Source: Azolla caroliniana (lineage: Eukaryota; Polypodiophyta). Taken from it: 64,000 bases of DNA. This document shows positions 32,801 to 45,651 of the stretch, piece by piece; the stretch's first letter is position 1; each line of letters begins with the position of its first letter. The notes under the pieces were generated by a model. The model saw nothing but the letters and a program-made list of their open reading frames with translations. It did no database searches and had not been told where the DNA came from. Location: the NCBI GenBank assembly GCA_043228905.1, contig JBHGNT010000021.1, forward strand, positions 12,958,001 to 13,022,000, given 5' to 3'. Position numbers and translations under genes: made by a program.

Positions 32801-34344
32801 TGAAGGATTTGGGGGAAGCCAAGAAGATTCTCGGCATGGAGATAAGTAGGGACAGATAGAGGAACAAACTTTGGCTGTCACAGAAGCAGTATTTGAAGAA
32901 GATACTACAACGTTTTGGTATGTACGATGATACAAAACCTGTAAGTACTCCACTTGCTCCTCATTTGAAACTGAGTAGCCGATTATCTCCAACAACTGAT
33001 GAAGGGCGAGAATGCATGGCGAAAGTCCTGTATGCAAATGCAGTTGGAAGCTTGATGTATGCGATGGTGTGTACAAGACCCGAAATTTCGCAAGCTGTTA
33101 GTATTGTTCGCAGGTATATGCATGATCCAGGCAAGGGTCATTGGCAAGCTGTGAAATGGATTCTGCAGTATCTTCAAAATACCATGGATGTTGGCAGAGT
33201 ATATGGCAATTACAGAGGCTGTGAAGGAGGCAATTTGGCTTCATGGGCTGCTTAAAGACTTGGGAGTTGGTCAGAAACAACTTGATGTGTATTCTGACAG
33301 TCAGTGCTATTCATTTAGCAAAGAACCAAGTCTTTCACGCACGGAAGAAGCACATTGATGTTCACTATCATTTTGTGCAGGAAATTCTAGAAGAGGAGGA
33401 GATACTTCTCTAGAAGATTCATACTACGGAGAATCCTGCAGATATGCTGACCAAGGTGGTTACAAGGGTCAAGTTTGAACACTGTTTAGACTTGGTTAAT
33501 ATCATGCACATTTTAAGTTGGCGCCTCACGGCGCAAATTTGGAAGCTCCGCAAAGACTGTTTTATTATTTGTTTGTTTGAGAAGATTTGTATTTGGTAGG
33601 ATAGGAGATTGGGCCAAGGTGGAGATTTGTTGATTCTTCGGCCCATTCTTTTACCCTTCATAGGAAATGGGGTATTTGGGGAGGTGGTTTGGGAGTTATA
33701 AATAAGCTCCTCTTCCTCTTAGTTTTTGAATCCCAATCCCAATCTTGTATTCTTTTCTCCCAATTTTAATAGAGCAGGCTGCTTTGGAGGACGTAGGCTT
33801 AATTGGACGAACTCGTTAAATTCTGGTTTGTTTTTTTCTCTATTTAATAGCTTTATTTTTTGGTTATAATTAGTTAGTTATTTTGCTATAAATAACTAAG
33901 AATATTTTGACGCTTCTGCAACACCTCCAACAGCCATCTGCCATTTCCATCTTCTCTTGAATGTGATACAAATCATTTGTAAAAGATGCTATATCAATTT
34001 CAGTAATAAATTGCACATAAGTTTCCTGTACAATGTGCATACACACGAATCCAAGTTCAAACAAACATTGAAAACATATATAAAAAGATAAAAAAGCAAT
34101 GAGAAGTAAATGAAGTATTGGAAATGATGTAAAAAACATATACCAAGCCTTACCCATCTCCTACTCTGTAACCGATCCAATCTGTTTTGAAACCAATTGC
34201 AGATCCAGCAGCAATGACAAATACAAGAACTAGGACATTCGCAGAAGTAATGATTGATTGCACTGTTACACTCTGTCATTGAAAACCAGGATAGTCCTAA
34301 TGTCATTTTCTTACAGAAATTACTTAAGGGGCAGGTGAAATACA

Positions 34345-34380
<36 letters not shown>

Positions 34381-34574
34381 TACCCCAAGGGACTTAGTGG
34401 AATGAATAGTTCTCTTTTTCATTTTCACACCAACTATCAATATACATGCATGCATGTTTTTCCACAGCACTGAATTAGGAACATAATAGTGTAACTTATA
34501 TAATAAAATATGCAACAGCTAAATTTGATCATCTCAACAATCAGAAAGAGTCCTTACCGACATTGAACTATTTG

Positions 34575-34614
<40 letters not shown>

Positions 34615-37600
34615 ACTTAGTGGAATGAATAGTTCTCATTTTCATTTTCACACCAAGTATCAACACCCATGCATGCATGTTTTCTCACAGCATTGAATTA
34701 GGAACATAATAGTGTAACTTATATAATAAAATATGCAACAGCTAAATTTGATCATCTCAACAATCAGAAAGCGTCCTTACCAACATTGAACAATTTGATC
34801 ATATATATATATATACCCCAAGGGACTTAGTGGAATGAATAGTTATTTTTTTCATTTTCACACCAACTATCAATACACATGCATGCATGTTTTTTCACAG
34901 CACTGAATTAGGAACATAATAGTGTAACTTATATAATAAAATATGCAACAGCTAAATTTGATCATCTCAAATATCAGAAAGAGTCCTTACTGACATTGAG
35001 CAATTTGTATTTAAGCATCAAATATTTTGATGGAATGGTTTTTGGCTTTGACATGCATGCTTTTCACATTGTTCAATAGGATGCATGTTTTTGCAAAAAT
35101 TTACATAGGAACAAAATATTTTAGACCTGCAAATATTCTCAGCACGTGCATAAGAGCGATACCAATGGAACCAACCATCTACACCAAAAGATGATTATAA
35201 TATACGGATTTAATCATTTCCTAATGGTAAAGAAATCAAGAGGGATTCCATATAGAATGCATACGTGTGTGTAGAGAATGCAAAGTGAATGTAAATAATA
35301 CTCACGAAAGATCAAACTAAGTGAAACTATGAAGGAGGAAAAAACCAATCATGGAAATACTTATATATATCAGAAAACTGTTTTAGTAACCATCAAACCC
35401 CCATAGATTGTTAGAAAATATGGTTTCTTTGTGCATAAATCTGTATGCATGAGAGGAAAAGGAATATATACAAGCACCTTAAAGAGGAATTGACACCCAA
35501 AACATGACTACAAGTGATATTGGGTATCTATCTCACGAGTGCAGAATAAAGAACAAAATAACTTGAGAAAAATTTGATTTGATATGCTGGTCTAGATCTG
35601 CACTTATAAGGGCTGTACGTGAAGTTTCTCCTAAACCATACTATGAAATCATTTCCTATGTCATAACCCATCTCCTCTCTACATGATTCACCTCGTTGTA
35701 AATTGAATGAGTAATCCAATTTCAAAATAACATTGCATACCTCCCTGGTTAATTATTATGGGCAGCTTGTGCATCAACAGTTCCCAATAGGATTATCACC
35801 TACCAATTGGTGTCTCCTAAAGGATTCCGAATAATTTGGACTTCGTAAACTTCAATGTCAATACATCACGTGGATACTCTTTCAATAGCTTTACCATATA
35901 AGTTGGATGTTCAATTCTCAGTTGGATTATCATTTAAATATTGGTGCCTCATAAAGATTGCCTTATAATCTGACCTTAACAGATTTGAAAGTCAATGCAA
36001 CACGCAATTACTCTTTCAATATATTTAAACCATAGAAGTTGCTGTAACATGGCCTTAATAAACTTGACAGGTAGTATTTATTGACATATGCTTCTCACAT
36101 TCGATTTATCTTTTAGGTTTCCTTTTGCTTTTTGTAAGATCATTTTCACATCTACAATCAAGTTTCTTCTGTTTTCACAAAAAAATTCTCTTTTGCCTAA
36201 TTCTACAATTCACAGTTACTCATAGGAAGCTGAGTTCTATGTGTCTCCAATGTAACAACAAGCTGTTAAAAGCTACTTGTCATAGTTGCTTTTGGCTGCA
36301 GAGAGCTTTCAAGAATCAAAATGCCATCAGATGCAATCACTCATCTTCAGCTTTGACACTAAGAACCTTGGAAAGCTTCCTCTGGCCTCAGATTCCATGA
36401 GATGCATACCTCTTCCAAAAACTAATAAGAGAGGTAACAATTCCAACCTTGGAATATTCTCTGATTAACTTCCAAGGAAGGAATATCAAATATCTTTCAC
36501 TGTTTGGGATGTCTGTACTCTAGAATAGTCTGGGCCTTATTCGGATACCTTTATCCAGTAATTTCTCATGGATACCAGTCAAATAATATGTTGATCCTCT
36601 TCTCTTTAAGAGAAAATCAGGATGTCATCAAGATAAATCATTGGTGTTTAAAAGACAACAAATTTTGTTAATGAATTTTCATCAGCGAAAAGATACAGGG
36701 ATGCTATGAATTGCATCCTTTGGGAAGTTCAATTGCATTATTATGATCATTCTGAATAGTCCAGATGACAATTTTGCCGAGCAACCAATAATGCCAAAAG
36801 AAAGCAAACAGTGGAAATATAAAAAAGCTTCCTGGAATGCAACCAGAGACGACATACTTTTCCTTGTAAACATTCACAAAATAATTCCCTAATCAATAAA
36901 ACCACGAATTCAAGTAAAACACAAAATTTTCACATACGATAATCATAAAAAAATACCTCTTTTACACCTGCACATAAGAGAGTTGTAGCAATTATGACTA
37001 TAATAGCAGCACAAGGATCAATCACGATCTCTGTTCCAGGTATGGTTGTTCTTGACAGCCATACAGGCAGGTTATCTTCCCCACCAATCAGCACTGCCTG
37101 TGGACCATGTAAGCACATTATTTTAGTCTAATTAAGTTATAGAATCGCATGTAATAGTATCATGAACTCACTGGAAACACCGAGTAACCACATTGATCTT
37201 TATTATTTCACTAAAATAATCAATACGTGCATGCAAACAACAGCTAGAAAATCATATCGCTCAAATTCAATATCTCAGAGGATTGTCAGCCTTTGTCCAG
37301 ATACATACCACATTTGGAGATATGCCTCGTGCTACTGCCGCTCCACCCACAGTATACTCTAATATCAAAGCCCAGCCAATAAGCCATGCGACCCTATAAA
37401 AGAACACCCTTCCCTTTTGGAAAAAACAGATATATAGAAAACCTGACATTCCAATCTCGTGTGTTTTGGTTAAAAGTAAATTTATTTTACAATCCTGTAC
37501 CAAATTTTGGTTTAGAAAACCACTCAACATTCCAATGAGAGGTTATTTAACAGAATTGAGGTTATAAACAATCTTATATAGCTCTTACCCCTCCCCGACA

Positions 37601-38948
37601 CAAAGATATGCATAATGGTATGCACTGCCAGCAGATGGGCATCGGCTTGCAAGCTCAGCATAGCATAAGGCAGAAAGAGCTGCCGCAATGCCCGCAATGA
37701 GAAAACATAGTGTTAATGCTGGTCCAGAGTGCTCTCTAGCGACAGTCCCCACAAGAACATATACACCTGCTCCTAATGTCGATCCCACGCCTGCATCGAA
37801 GGACGAGGAAACCAAGCAGAATGAGACTCCCCACATTTCTCAAAAAGTTTTCATATTTCAAACAAGACTTTTTGGGGGGTCGGGGGGATGAGATCTTTTT
37901 TCCCTGCTTTAATTTTAAAAAGATGATTGCCATTTGACGTTGATGATGTTCAAAGTTTTACAACTAGAGAAGAAGTACATCTTGATTGCGAACTTCATAC
38001 TCTTTTTTCAACATGCATAATATATATTCAGTGTTTTAAGTCATTTATGGAGGGTATACCATACCAGTTGCTCTTATCCATGGATGCACCACTCTCTACA
38101 TGGTTGGTATGGATGGTTATGCCCCTCATGCACAATTTGATCCCATCCCAGAATTCAATAGCACGAGTTTAAATGTTGGGGCCAAGGGATTATGAATGCA
38201 CGCACACACAATTTTAAATTTTAATAGTATTTCATAATGGCTATCCTTTTAGGCTAGTTAGGTGCACAAAGACCTTAAAATGGATATGTAAAAGGCTAGT
38301 TACTCTAGTGTACATTTTTTTTCTTCATTGGTTATTCTTCTTAATCACACTATAGTTATTTCCTTTCTTTGGACAGTGCCTCCTCTATCTTTTCTAGCTA
38401 CATGTAGGCTCATCGCATTATCCATGTTTCAAAGCCTATATATCTGAAGCTAGTCTCAAAATGAATGTAACGAGATCAATTAATATCTTAAGAATTTTGG
38501 TACCATGACTGTATCCAAATATATGATCATGAACCAAGTTCGTTGATCCTCTTGTGACCTACCCACAAACTGAACTTGTCAATACTAGGAATTAGGGTTA
38601 TGAGATGGGAAATGTCCGCTAAGTTTTTTCTTTGATTTTCCTTGGCCGAGAATGAAAGAGTGTATGCTGTAAGGGAACAATAGAACGAACTAATTGAAAT
38701 TCTATCTTCATAGATAAATAAATTGATCACTGTTGATTGATTCTTATTTTCCTAGATAAATAAACTAAAAATCATTGACTGATTAAGAAATATGTGTTGG
38801 GTTTATGGGAGCTCTTACCAATGGGGATGAGCTGAAAGATAGAGAGGTTCTTGGCAAGTTCAGTGTAGTGTCTATGCGATGCATCCACACGTTTGCGTCT
38901 CCCAAGCTTCCCGATGATCGAATCTCCACTGAAAATTTCATAACCCAT
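29824..38948 (-). CDS. CAT: Cationic amino acid transporter, CAT2/3/4 type
   Basis: An APC-superfamily carrier for basic amino acids; the CAT2/3/4 clade sits mainly on the tonoplast. Fourteen exons: 38948-38819, 37790-37589, 37393-37309, 37097-36957, 34272-34154, 32367-32271, 32195-32023, 31819-31753, 31431-31273, 30972-30735, 30657-30552, 30396-30284, 30192-30117 and 29971-29824. They sum to 1854 nt, 617 aa, all GT-AG, with consistent phases and no stop. Motifs: [111 protein letters not shown], the cytosolic acidic loop of exon 10, [10 protein letters not shown] and a short C-tail. Length matches Arabidopsis CAT2-4 (600-635 aa). An upstream in-frame ATG at 38957 would add three residues. Introns host a copia fragment and repeats. 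A partial copy lies at 10333-11820. Confidence 0.95.
32747..33840 (+). mobile_element. Copia fragment, antisense in CAT intron 5
   Basis: A 5'-truncated copia piece begins in reverse transcriptase ([20 protein letters not shown]) with a TAG soon after. It continues through [18 protein letters not shown], RNase H ([15 protein letters not shown]) and [10 protein letters not shown] polypurine-like tract (AAGGTGGAGATT) is followed by LTR sequence from 33628 (TGTTGATTC) to about 33830, with a TATA-like GTTATAAATAAG. Orientation is opposite to the host gene. The right boundary is approximate. Confidence 0.88.
34340..35010. repeat. Three-copy tandem repeat with TA/TACA microsatellites in CAT intron 4
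   Basis: Units of about 200-230 bp start near 34387, 34611 and 34816 with GGGACTTAGTGGAATGAATA or a variant. They share GCATGCATG, AGGAACATAATAGTGTAACT and a GAGTCCTTAC or GCGTCCTTAC end. Runs of TA (34573-34611, 34800-34812) mark the junctions, and a TACA run (34340-34372) precedes the first unit. The array is entirely intronic. Confidence 0.92.
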
Positions 38949-39063
38949 CAGATCCAATTGATCAAACCATCGATCCTAAACCATATAACACCAGAAGAAA
39001 GAATAGGAAATATTGTTCTCTTCCCTTCCCTTCTCTTCTCTTCTATTCTAATGATCTCTATCT

Positions 39064-39115
<52 letters not shown>

Positions 39116-39500
39116 GTCTCTCGGACTTCTACATTAAGTGAAATTGGGCATTTATTTGAAACGTCAAAAAAGTCTCTCTTTGTCTGTTTCTCCCTTCCTC
39201 GATTGTCTGTTCAACAGTATCTCTCTGTCTTCTGTCTTCTGTCTTCTTACATGCATGCATGTATGTATGTATGTATGTACATATATATGTATGTATTGTA
39301 TTGTATTGCATTGCATCTTCTGTCTTCTTACATGTATGTATGTATGTATGTATGTATGTATGTATGTATGTATGTATGTATGTATGTATGTATGTATGTA
39401 TGTATGTATGTATGTATGTATGTATGTATGTATGCATGTATGTATGCATTGCATTGCATTGCATTGTATATTTGTCTCACTTGCTAACATGTACCCATCG
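38949..39500 (-). promoter_or_regulatory. CAT upstream region with GA and tetranucleotide repeats
   Basis: In gene orientation a (GA)n tract lies about 120-170 bp before the start codon (39065-39120 on +) and may belong to the leader or act as a GAGA-type element. Farther upstream is a TGTA array (about 39259-39445). No clear TATA box was seen. Confidence 0.4.
39222..39470. repeat. Compound TGTA / TTGCA microsatellite
   Basis: CTTCTGTCTTCTTACATG occurs twice. Each time it is followed by GTAT tetranucleotides (the second run is about 115 bp) and then a TTGCA/TTGTA pentanucleotide tract. It creates long spurious open frames on both strands. Confidence 0.95.
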
Positions 39501-42500
39501 GTTTCGTGTTCTTCCCTGTGACATCGCTCTCAAAGTGTCTCAATGACGAGTTCCGAAATTTGGTTTGTTACACATCATTTATGTGCATGTACTTTTGTGC
39601 CTGCATTGAATGTAAAAAAGCATGTGAACCCAAACCCCATGATGTTATGGCATTGGGATGAGCCCTATTCATGATTTAGTTGGTTGACCATAGAACATGG
39701 ATTCATTCATGAGAAGTTGATTGTGGAGCATAATAGATTTGTATGCGAGAACATGTCAAAGTAGGATCTTCGACATGATCCTAACAAACTGATGTGTGAA
39801 CAATTCGACCTATGATAGTATCTCTTGTTCCTTTCGTAACAAATCATGGCGTTTTCTCAAGCCGATTATGGAAGTATTCTCGTCAAATTTATGCAAATTA
39901 TTGCGCATAACAATAATTTCTATAACATTTTATGTATGATACTATCTACAACTCCTTACTATAAAAGTGCTTGTGCCTTACACCACAAAATCAAGCCTAT
40001 CATGAGAGCATTGTGGTCCAACATTATACGAATTATTGCTCATAGCAATAGGATGTTATAATTGAAATTATATCATTTAAATATATGAACATTTTACTTT
40101 GTGAATATGTGGTTTGTGATGTAAAGGTTATGAGTTTGGTTGTCATTTTATTAAAAAGGAGATTTAATGACATTCATATTCAACAAAAGCATATATATGC
40201 CTAACAACTAATTTCTTGTCCATTTGACAAGTACGTCTTATGTGGAATTTTATCACTCGGTTGATCTCGCTTTGCCTATGATCCATGTACTTCATTTGTT
40301 TACGCTTTGTGGATGGCATACCCCCTCCCCCCCCCCTAGTAAATGGCATGTGCAAATCCCAACCGAGAAATTGTTGAACATTTCATAATAGCTTAATCAC
40401 ATGCAAGTGTTGGAAGTTGATCAATATACAAGTGATTCTTGGTTAATCTCGAGGATTTGATTGAACATTAGATATGTCATTTGTAACATTTAATGTGATT
40501 AAATCAATTCTCTTGCAAAATGTAGAAAGATCAATGAAATTCTTGACAAAAATGGTACTCCAAATAGGACAAATGGGGTCAAGTTGTCATGGTGGACCCA
40601 AAATTAAGGCACCTCAATGATATAATGGGGCGTATATTATATTATTTCCAAGCCCTTTGTTATGATAACCACTTTTTGTTTTCATCTTTATGTGAGTTGA
40701 TCAAGTGCACGCAATGTATTACACTCTCTTGTTTCTACACGCATTTCTCGTGAATATTTAGTTGATACATTTTATGTGGATAGAGCTTGATGAAATCAAA
40801 AGCAATCACTCATTTGCAACACGCCTTCTATTCACATTGACTCTACAAAAGACTCCTTGGATTATGGAAAAATAAATTTCTAAAACCATTTTTTCAACTA
40901 GAGAAGGTTGAGGAATGCAAATGCAAATGCAATCAATTGATAGTTATACATTGTTAGAATATCCACAAATTTTCAAGACAATGTTGTCATTCTCAACATC
41001 AATTTATGGAAAACTAGTTGTAAAGTTACTTTTCTCAATAACCAAGTGCTTTCGCATCTTTTTGACAAGAAAGTATTAATTAATCGTCAATTAAGGACAT
41101 GTCGAGAATAACTATTCTAAGTGGACATATGTAAGGTAATGATTATATTGCATTATGTTGGATAGTAAAAAAACAAAACAAAACAAAGTAAGCAATATAT
41201 ATGAGATCCGTAATTCCATGCGGATATAGAAAAGCAATAATTTCATACCTCATCCTTCGTTCAAGCCTTCACATTGTGAAAAACAAAAACGAAGCCACCT
41301 ATTGGACATGATACTTTATAGACATTATATAAAGTAATGGGCGACATCACACGACTCTTGGTATAAATAGTTACAAGAAGGGGAATATGTTTCAACATGT
41401 GTGTACTCTATTGTGTTGATTTTGTCTCTTTGTCAATATTTTGTGTTTGTGCACATATCTATGTAGATGGACGTGTTTTCACTTGTACATGCACCTACAT
41501 ATGTGCCATATGTGTATGTTGTTTGCATAAAACATATTTGATAAATGTGCGTTCAATAATAGTTATATACATGTATTTCCCTATTGATTATTATGTGCAT
41601 CTTGAATATCTTGCTATTAATGTGTATGGCTTCCCATTAGACAATGTTGATGCTTTGACTACATAAACAAGTTTGGTCATGTTTAGGGAGTGTCATTGAT
41701 AATGTTTATAGCGATAACTTGTATTAGTCGCATGACTCCATGATATGAGGTTGAAAACTCATAAATTTTGTTAGTGTATGCGCTATATTTAACATCCATA
41801 TTTGTCATATTTTTTATTTTGTGATATAAGATACAATAAGTCGATGTTCTGGTGGTGTTGGAGCCCTCAAATATTGATGAAATCGAGTTGTTTGCATGTT
41901 GTTCTACATATCGAAGCTCACATTTTTTCACTTGTTATTGTTCACAAACCTACTACACTCCATGATAGAACTCATCATGAATAAATCCAAGTCTTACGCA
42001 AAGATGAGTCCACATATCTATTTAGCCCCACAAAAGAACTCATCATGAATAAATCCATCTTACACAAAGATAAGTCCACATATCTATTTAGCGTCACAAA
42101 AGAACTCATCATGAATAAATACAAGTCTTATGGAAATATTAGTTTTCTTATCTTTTGGTTCACTTATATATGCTCCATTCTCATAGTTACCTCAATGTTG
42201 TGTTGCCTTGTTCTTGACGTCACTTCCTGTACAATGGCAAGAGCATGGACCAAGATGGATTTGAAATAATATAACTATTTCTATTTGCATCGTATTTCAA
42301 TGCTTTTTGCATGACGAAAGCATTAACATTGAGCAATTTTCTTTTTAGACCCTACTCAAATTAAAGAAGAAAAATGGCAATGATCAAAAGAAATCTAGCA
42401 CATTATTAGAAAACTACAAGAGTAGATTTACTTTTTGTACCTTTACTAAAGATTTTTGTTTGTTGTGGGATATTTGATAGATATGCCGTACTTTTTACGC

Positions 42501-43131
42501 AAATGGCTATATTACTTCTTACCAGAGAAATCTTAGCATTTGCAAGCCAATGAAATGGACATACTACAAAGATAAACATAACGATTATCATTGGATTCTT
42601 GTTTAAAATTGATTAGATGAGCATAACTTATCTACATCAAGAGAATGGACATATTGTTAATGATTGGTTGTGGCACACTACAAAATTGGGAAGATGGTAA
42701 TAGGTTGCATTGTCCATGTTACTAGCTCACTAAGGCCATGTTGGCACCGTAGTTAGCTTAAGCAATTGTTCATGTGCTAAAAAGGTTGCATGAATACATC
42801 CACAATTGTATAATACTTAACATAAAATACATGCAGAATATGTAGGCCAAGTATTCTACCTTTTTATTAAAAATACTCTGAATATGTATTCTATAGATAA
42901 AATACATAAGATATGTTTAGAATACCTTAAATACTTCTTAATGTTTAAAGTTTTATTTTAAAAACCTTGTGGAAATGTTTAAATAGTTTTTAAATACGTA
43001 TAATATATGAGAGATATACATATATTCCAAAAAACAAAACTCCTTCCATTAGTTATAAAACTTTATAGCTGTGAATGTTATATATAAATCCCAGAAGGGA
43101 CTCGATAATTCCATCTTATGTGGAGGCCCAC
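39501..43131. other. Intergenic region upstream of CAT
   Basis: 3.6 kb with no supported gene. It contains a C10 run (40327-40337), a minisatellite (41968-42125) and a second copy (about 43030-43130) of the dispersed repeat seen at 28527-28625. Confidence 0.55.
41968..42125. repeat. Minisatellite, 66-68 bp unit, about 2.3 copies
   Basis: GAACTCATCATGAATAAAT starts at 41968, 42036 and 42102. Each full unit contains AAGTCCACATATCTATTTAG or a close variant. Confidence 0.9.
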
Positions 43132-43329
43132 TGTCTCAAGAAAGGGAGAGGAAAACCATTGTCGGATGAAGGCTAATCATTGTCTTTAAGCCCCCAATGT
43201 CTCAAGAAAGGGAGAGGAAAACCATTGTCGGATGAAGGCTAATCATTGTCTTTAAGCTCCCAATGTCTCAAGAAAGGGAGAGGAAAACCATTGTCGCATG
43301 AAGGCTAATCATTGCCTTTAAGCTCCACT
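43132..43329. repeat. Minisatellite, 66-bp unit, three copies
   Basis: Units start at 43132, 43198 and 43264 with TGTCTCAAGAAAGGGAGAGG and are nearly identical, so the expansion is young. Confidence 0.96.
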
Positions 43330-43685
43330 AGATCGGTCCATGATGCCATCGTATTGGCTCTTTAGCGTGGTTATAACTTCATTACATATCTCCTACAATA
43401 ACGATTCCTAGTGCACGGGTTTTTTGGAGAAAACCCGCTTGCATCGTTGTTTCTAGAGAGTCCATAGTGTTATTGGACAAACCAATTCTTGCACGACTTG
43501 ATCTTTGACATTGATGGGAGTTAAGTGATAATATATTTTAAAATGGAAGTTCTAAAATGTAGAAAGCGTTGTCATGGAGGATTCCGGCCACTAGGAGAAA
43601 GGTCCATCGAATGCGTGTGAACAAGGGTGTGCATGTATGCACATGAACTAGGTCTCATGTACAAACAAGTGTAAATAACGTAGTA

Positions 43686-44875
43686 TTGATATGTAAAAGG
43701 AAAGATATCAAAGCGAGAATGCAGAGGGCAACGATGATTACAGAACAGGCTACGGGAGGCGCGAACAGTGCAACAACCGCGACATGTAAGTATCAAATGA
43801 ACAAGAGGTCGGCTACAAAACAACCACAAACGCCATCTGCGGCTGGACTGTACATGCGAACAGGGGAGTCCAATGCACCCCCCCAATCATTGCCTCATTT
43901 GTGTGATGAGATAGTCGACCTCGTGTTATCAGAGGAGGATAAAGTCACGGTGATAGGTGAGGTACATAGGTTGGAGGCGCCTTGCTTGTGCAGGTGTAGG
44001 GTTCAAGACCTAATCGATTGGAACTCCGTCATATTCCATATGCTGCTTTTTCGAAGGAAGTGGATAACATTCTTAACATTCAATTTATGTCCAGAGGATG
44101 TTACCATGTGGAATTGGCAGATGAGGAGTTTGTCAACAAGCTTTTAGCGATTAAGGAGGCGGGTGTGGAAGGTGCATGGATTTCCTTTCACAAATGGTCG
44201 CATAATGTTAAGGTGGATGAGATTTTACAGGATCAGGAAACTAGCATGGTTTTTTCGGCGATATTCCCTGGTTTGAGGAAGGAGTGGAGGAACGTTCTTC
44301 CTCGCATTGGGGCTTTACTAGGTAAAGTCATTGCTACACGCGATGGACAGGTTGTCGCGTCAGATAGAGGGGTTGGGGTTCCAACAGTTCAGTTGATCGC
44401 ACCAAGAAATGTTCGGTTGCCTACAACGATAAGTTTACCTAATTTACTTAATAATAAACCTCCGGTGCTACAAAAGGTGTATTATCAATGTTTTCCTGAT
44501 CAATGTTTTGTGTGCCATCAATTTGGTCATTTAGGTCGAGATTGTCAGAAGCGACATCCGAATGTAGAAGCCCATATGCCTAATCGAGTAGTGGTTAATA
44601 ATGATGGCTAGTCTATGGTCTCAGCAAAACATGTTTTAAAACTGACTAATACAGTGATTAATCTAGTCTTATTACTTGAAGCTAACCCTTTTCACTATTT
44701 GCAGGAAGTGGAAAAGGATGCTAGTAAATTTAAAATGGATATAGTGGACTTGCTCCATCAGTTTTTACAAAGGAACATCATGTGGCACATAAGTCCACGG
44801 ACATCCTTTCATAGGACTTCAGTGGAAAACAAACAGACGGTTGATGTGGAAAACAAAGAAAATTGTAAAGGATGA
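43686..44875 (+). pseudogene. LINE-type ORF1 relic (DUF4283-like with zinc knuckle)
   Basis: Two overlapping frames, 43686-44147 and 44018-44611, join through a frameshift near 44010. The protein has a Ser/Thr/Gln-rich start, ELADEEFVNKLLAIKEAG, SAIFPGLRKEWRN and VYYQCFPDQCFVCHQFGHLG. The last contains the C-x2-C-x4-H-x4-C knuckle (44510-44550). This layout is that of ORF1 in plant LINEs. A TAG at 44609 and a further open stretch to 44875 follow. No endonuclease or reverse transcriptase is next to it, because copia-1 begins at 45091. Confidence 0.72.
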
Positions 44876-45090
44876 GTGACGATGGTGTCAGGGGAAGAAG
44901 CGGAATTTCATGAGGGAATTAAGAGAGTAGTGTCATTATGTTTTTGTTGGTATGTACAGGTACAAGATTTGCTATACTATGGCGAGATGGTTGGTGTGGA
45001 CGAAAAGGAAGCATGTTTTCTTTGTTTGATAAGGACGAGTGATGACGTTGTTGGGGGCTGAAGCTGACTTTCATGAGGGGATGAGGAAAG

Positions 45091-45623
45091 TGTTGGGAAA
45101 TTGGTCCCTCCAGATGGGATCCGGTTATGAATGAAGAGGACTTGGTGAGAACCGAAAGATATCCGGAAACCGGATCGGATGGACCCAGTGAGAACTGGAA
45201 GAGAAGACATATTTGTAAATATGTTTTAAGTAAGCCTATTGAGGCTATATTTGTAAATAGCCCTAAGTTCATATAAGTATAAATATGACTTAGGGCAATC
45301 ACTTTAGTGAGTTGTTGTCATATTGTTGTATGTGCATAACTGCTGTATATATAGAGAGAGAGAGATACAAAGCGATACTCTGTTGTAACCGCCGCTTGGC
45401 GAAGAAACAGAGCTCAAGGTCGTTGCCTCTGAGTCTTTGATTGTACCCTTTTTTCTTCATAGTGATAGTTGGAGTCTGTGAGCTCCCGTGGTTTTTTCCC
45501 ATTCAGGGTTTTCCACGTAAACATCTTGTTTACTCTCTATTTCCCATTTCTGTGTTTTTCCTTCTCATTGAAGTGATTCAAGACTCGGTTGTGGCCGAGC
45601 AGTATTCCACGCTATTCCTCTCA
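45091..45623 (+). repeat. 5' LTR of copia-1
   Basis: It starts TGTTGGGAAATTGG and ends CCTCTCA just before the primer site. It shares with the copia-2 LTRs a TATATTTGTAAATAG block, TATAAATATGACTTAGGGC (TATA region) and CGGTTGTGGCCGAGCA near its end. Confidence 0.9.
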
Positions 45624-45651
45624 ATATGTATCAGAGCGAACAACCTAGGAA

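Noticed and set aside
36125-36468. 91- and 60-codon plus-strand frames in CAT intron 4
   Set aside because: No motif, antisense within an intron, length expected by chance.
38772-38818. Reading CAT exon 1 on past PIG into KSSHKP
   Set aside because: A GTAAGA donor at 38818 and the downstream exon at 37790 restore the conserved [11 protein letters not shown] motif.
39129-39546. Long open frames on both strands (95-127 codons of MYVCMYVC or HTYIHTYI)
   Set aside because: They are translations of the TGTA tetranucleotide array.
43132-43329. 66-bp repeats considered as a CRISPR array
   Set aside because: Units are head to tail without unique spacers, in a plant nuclear context.
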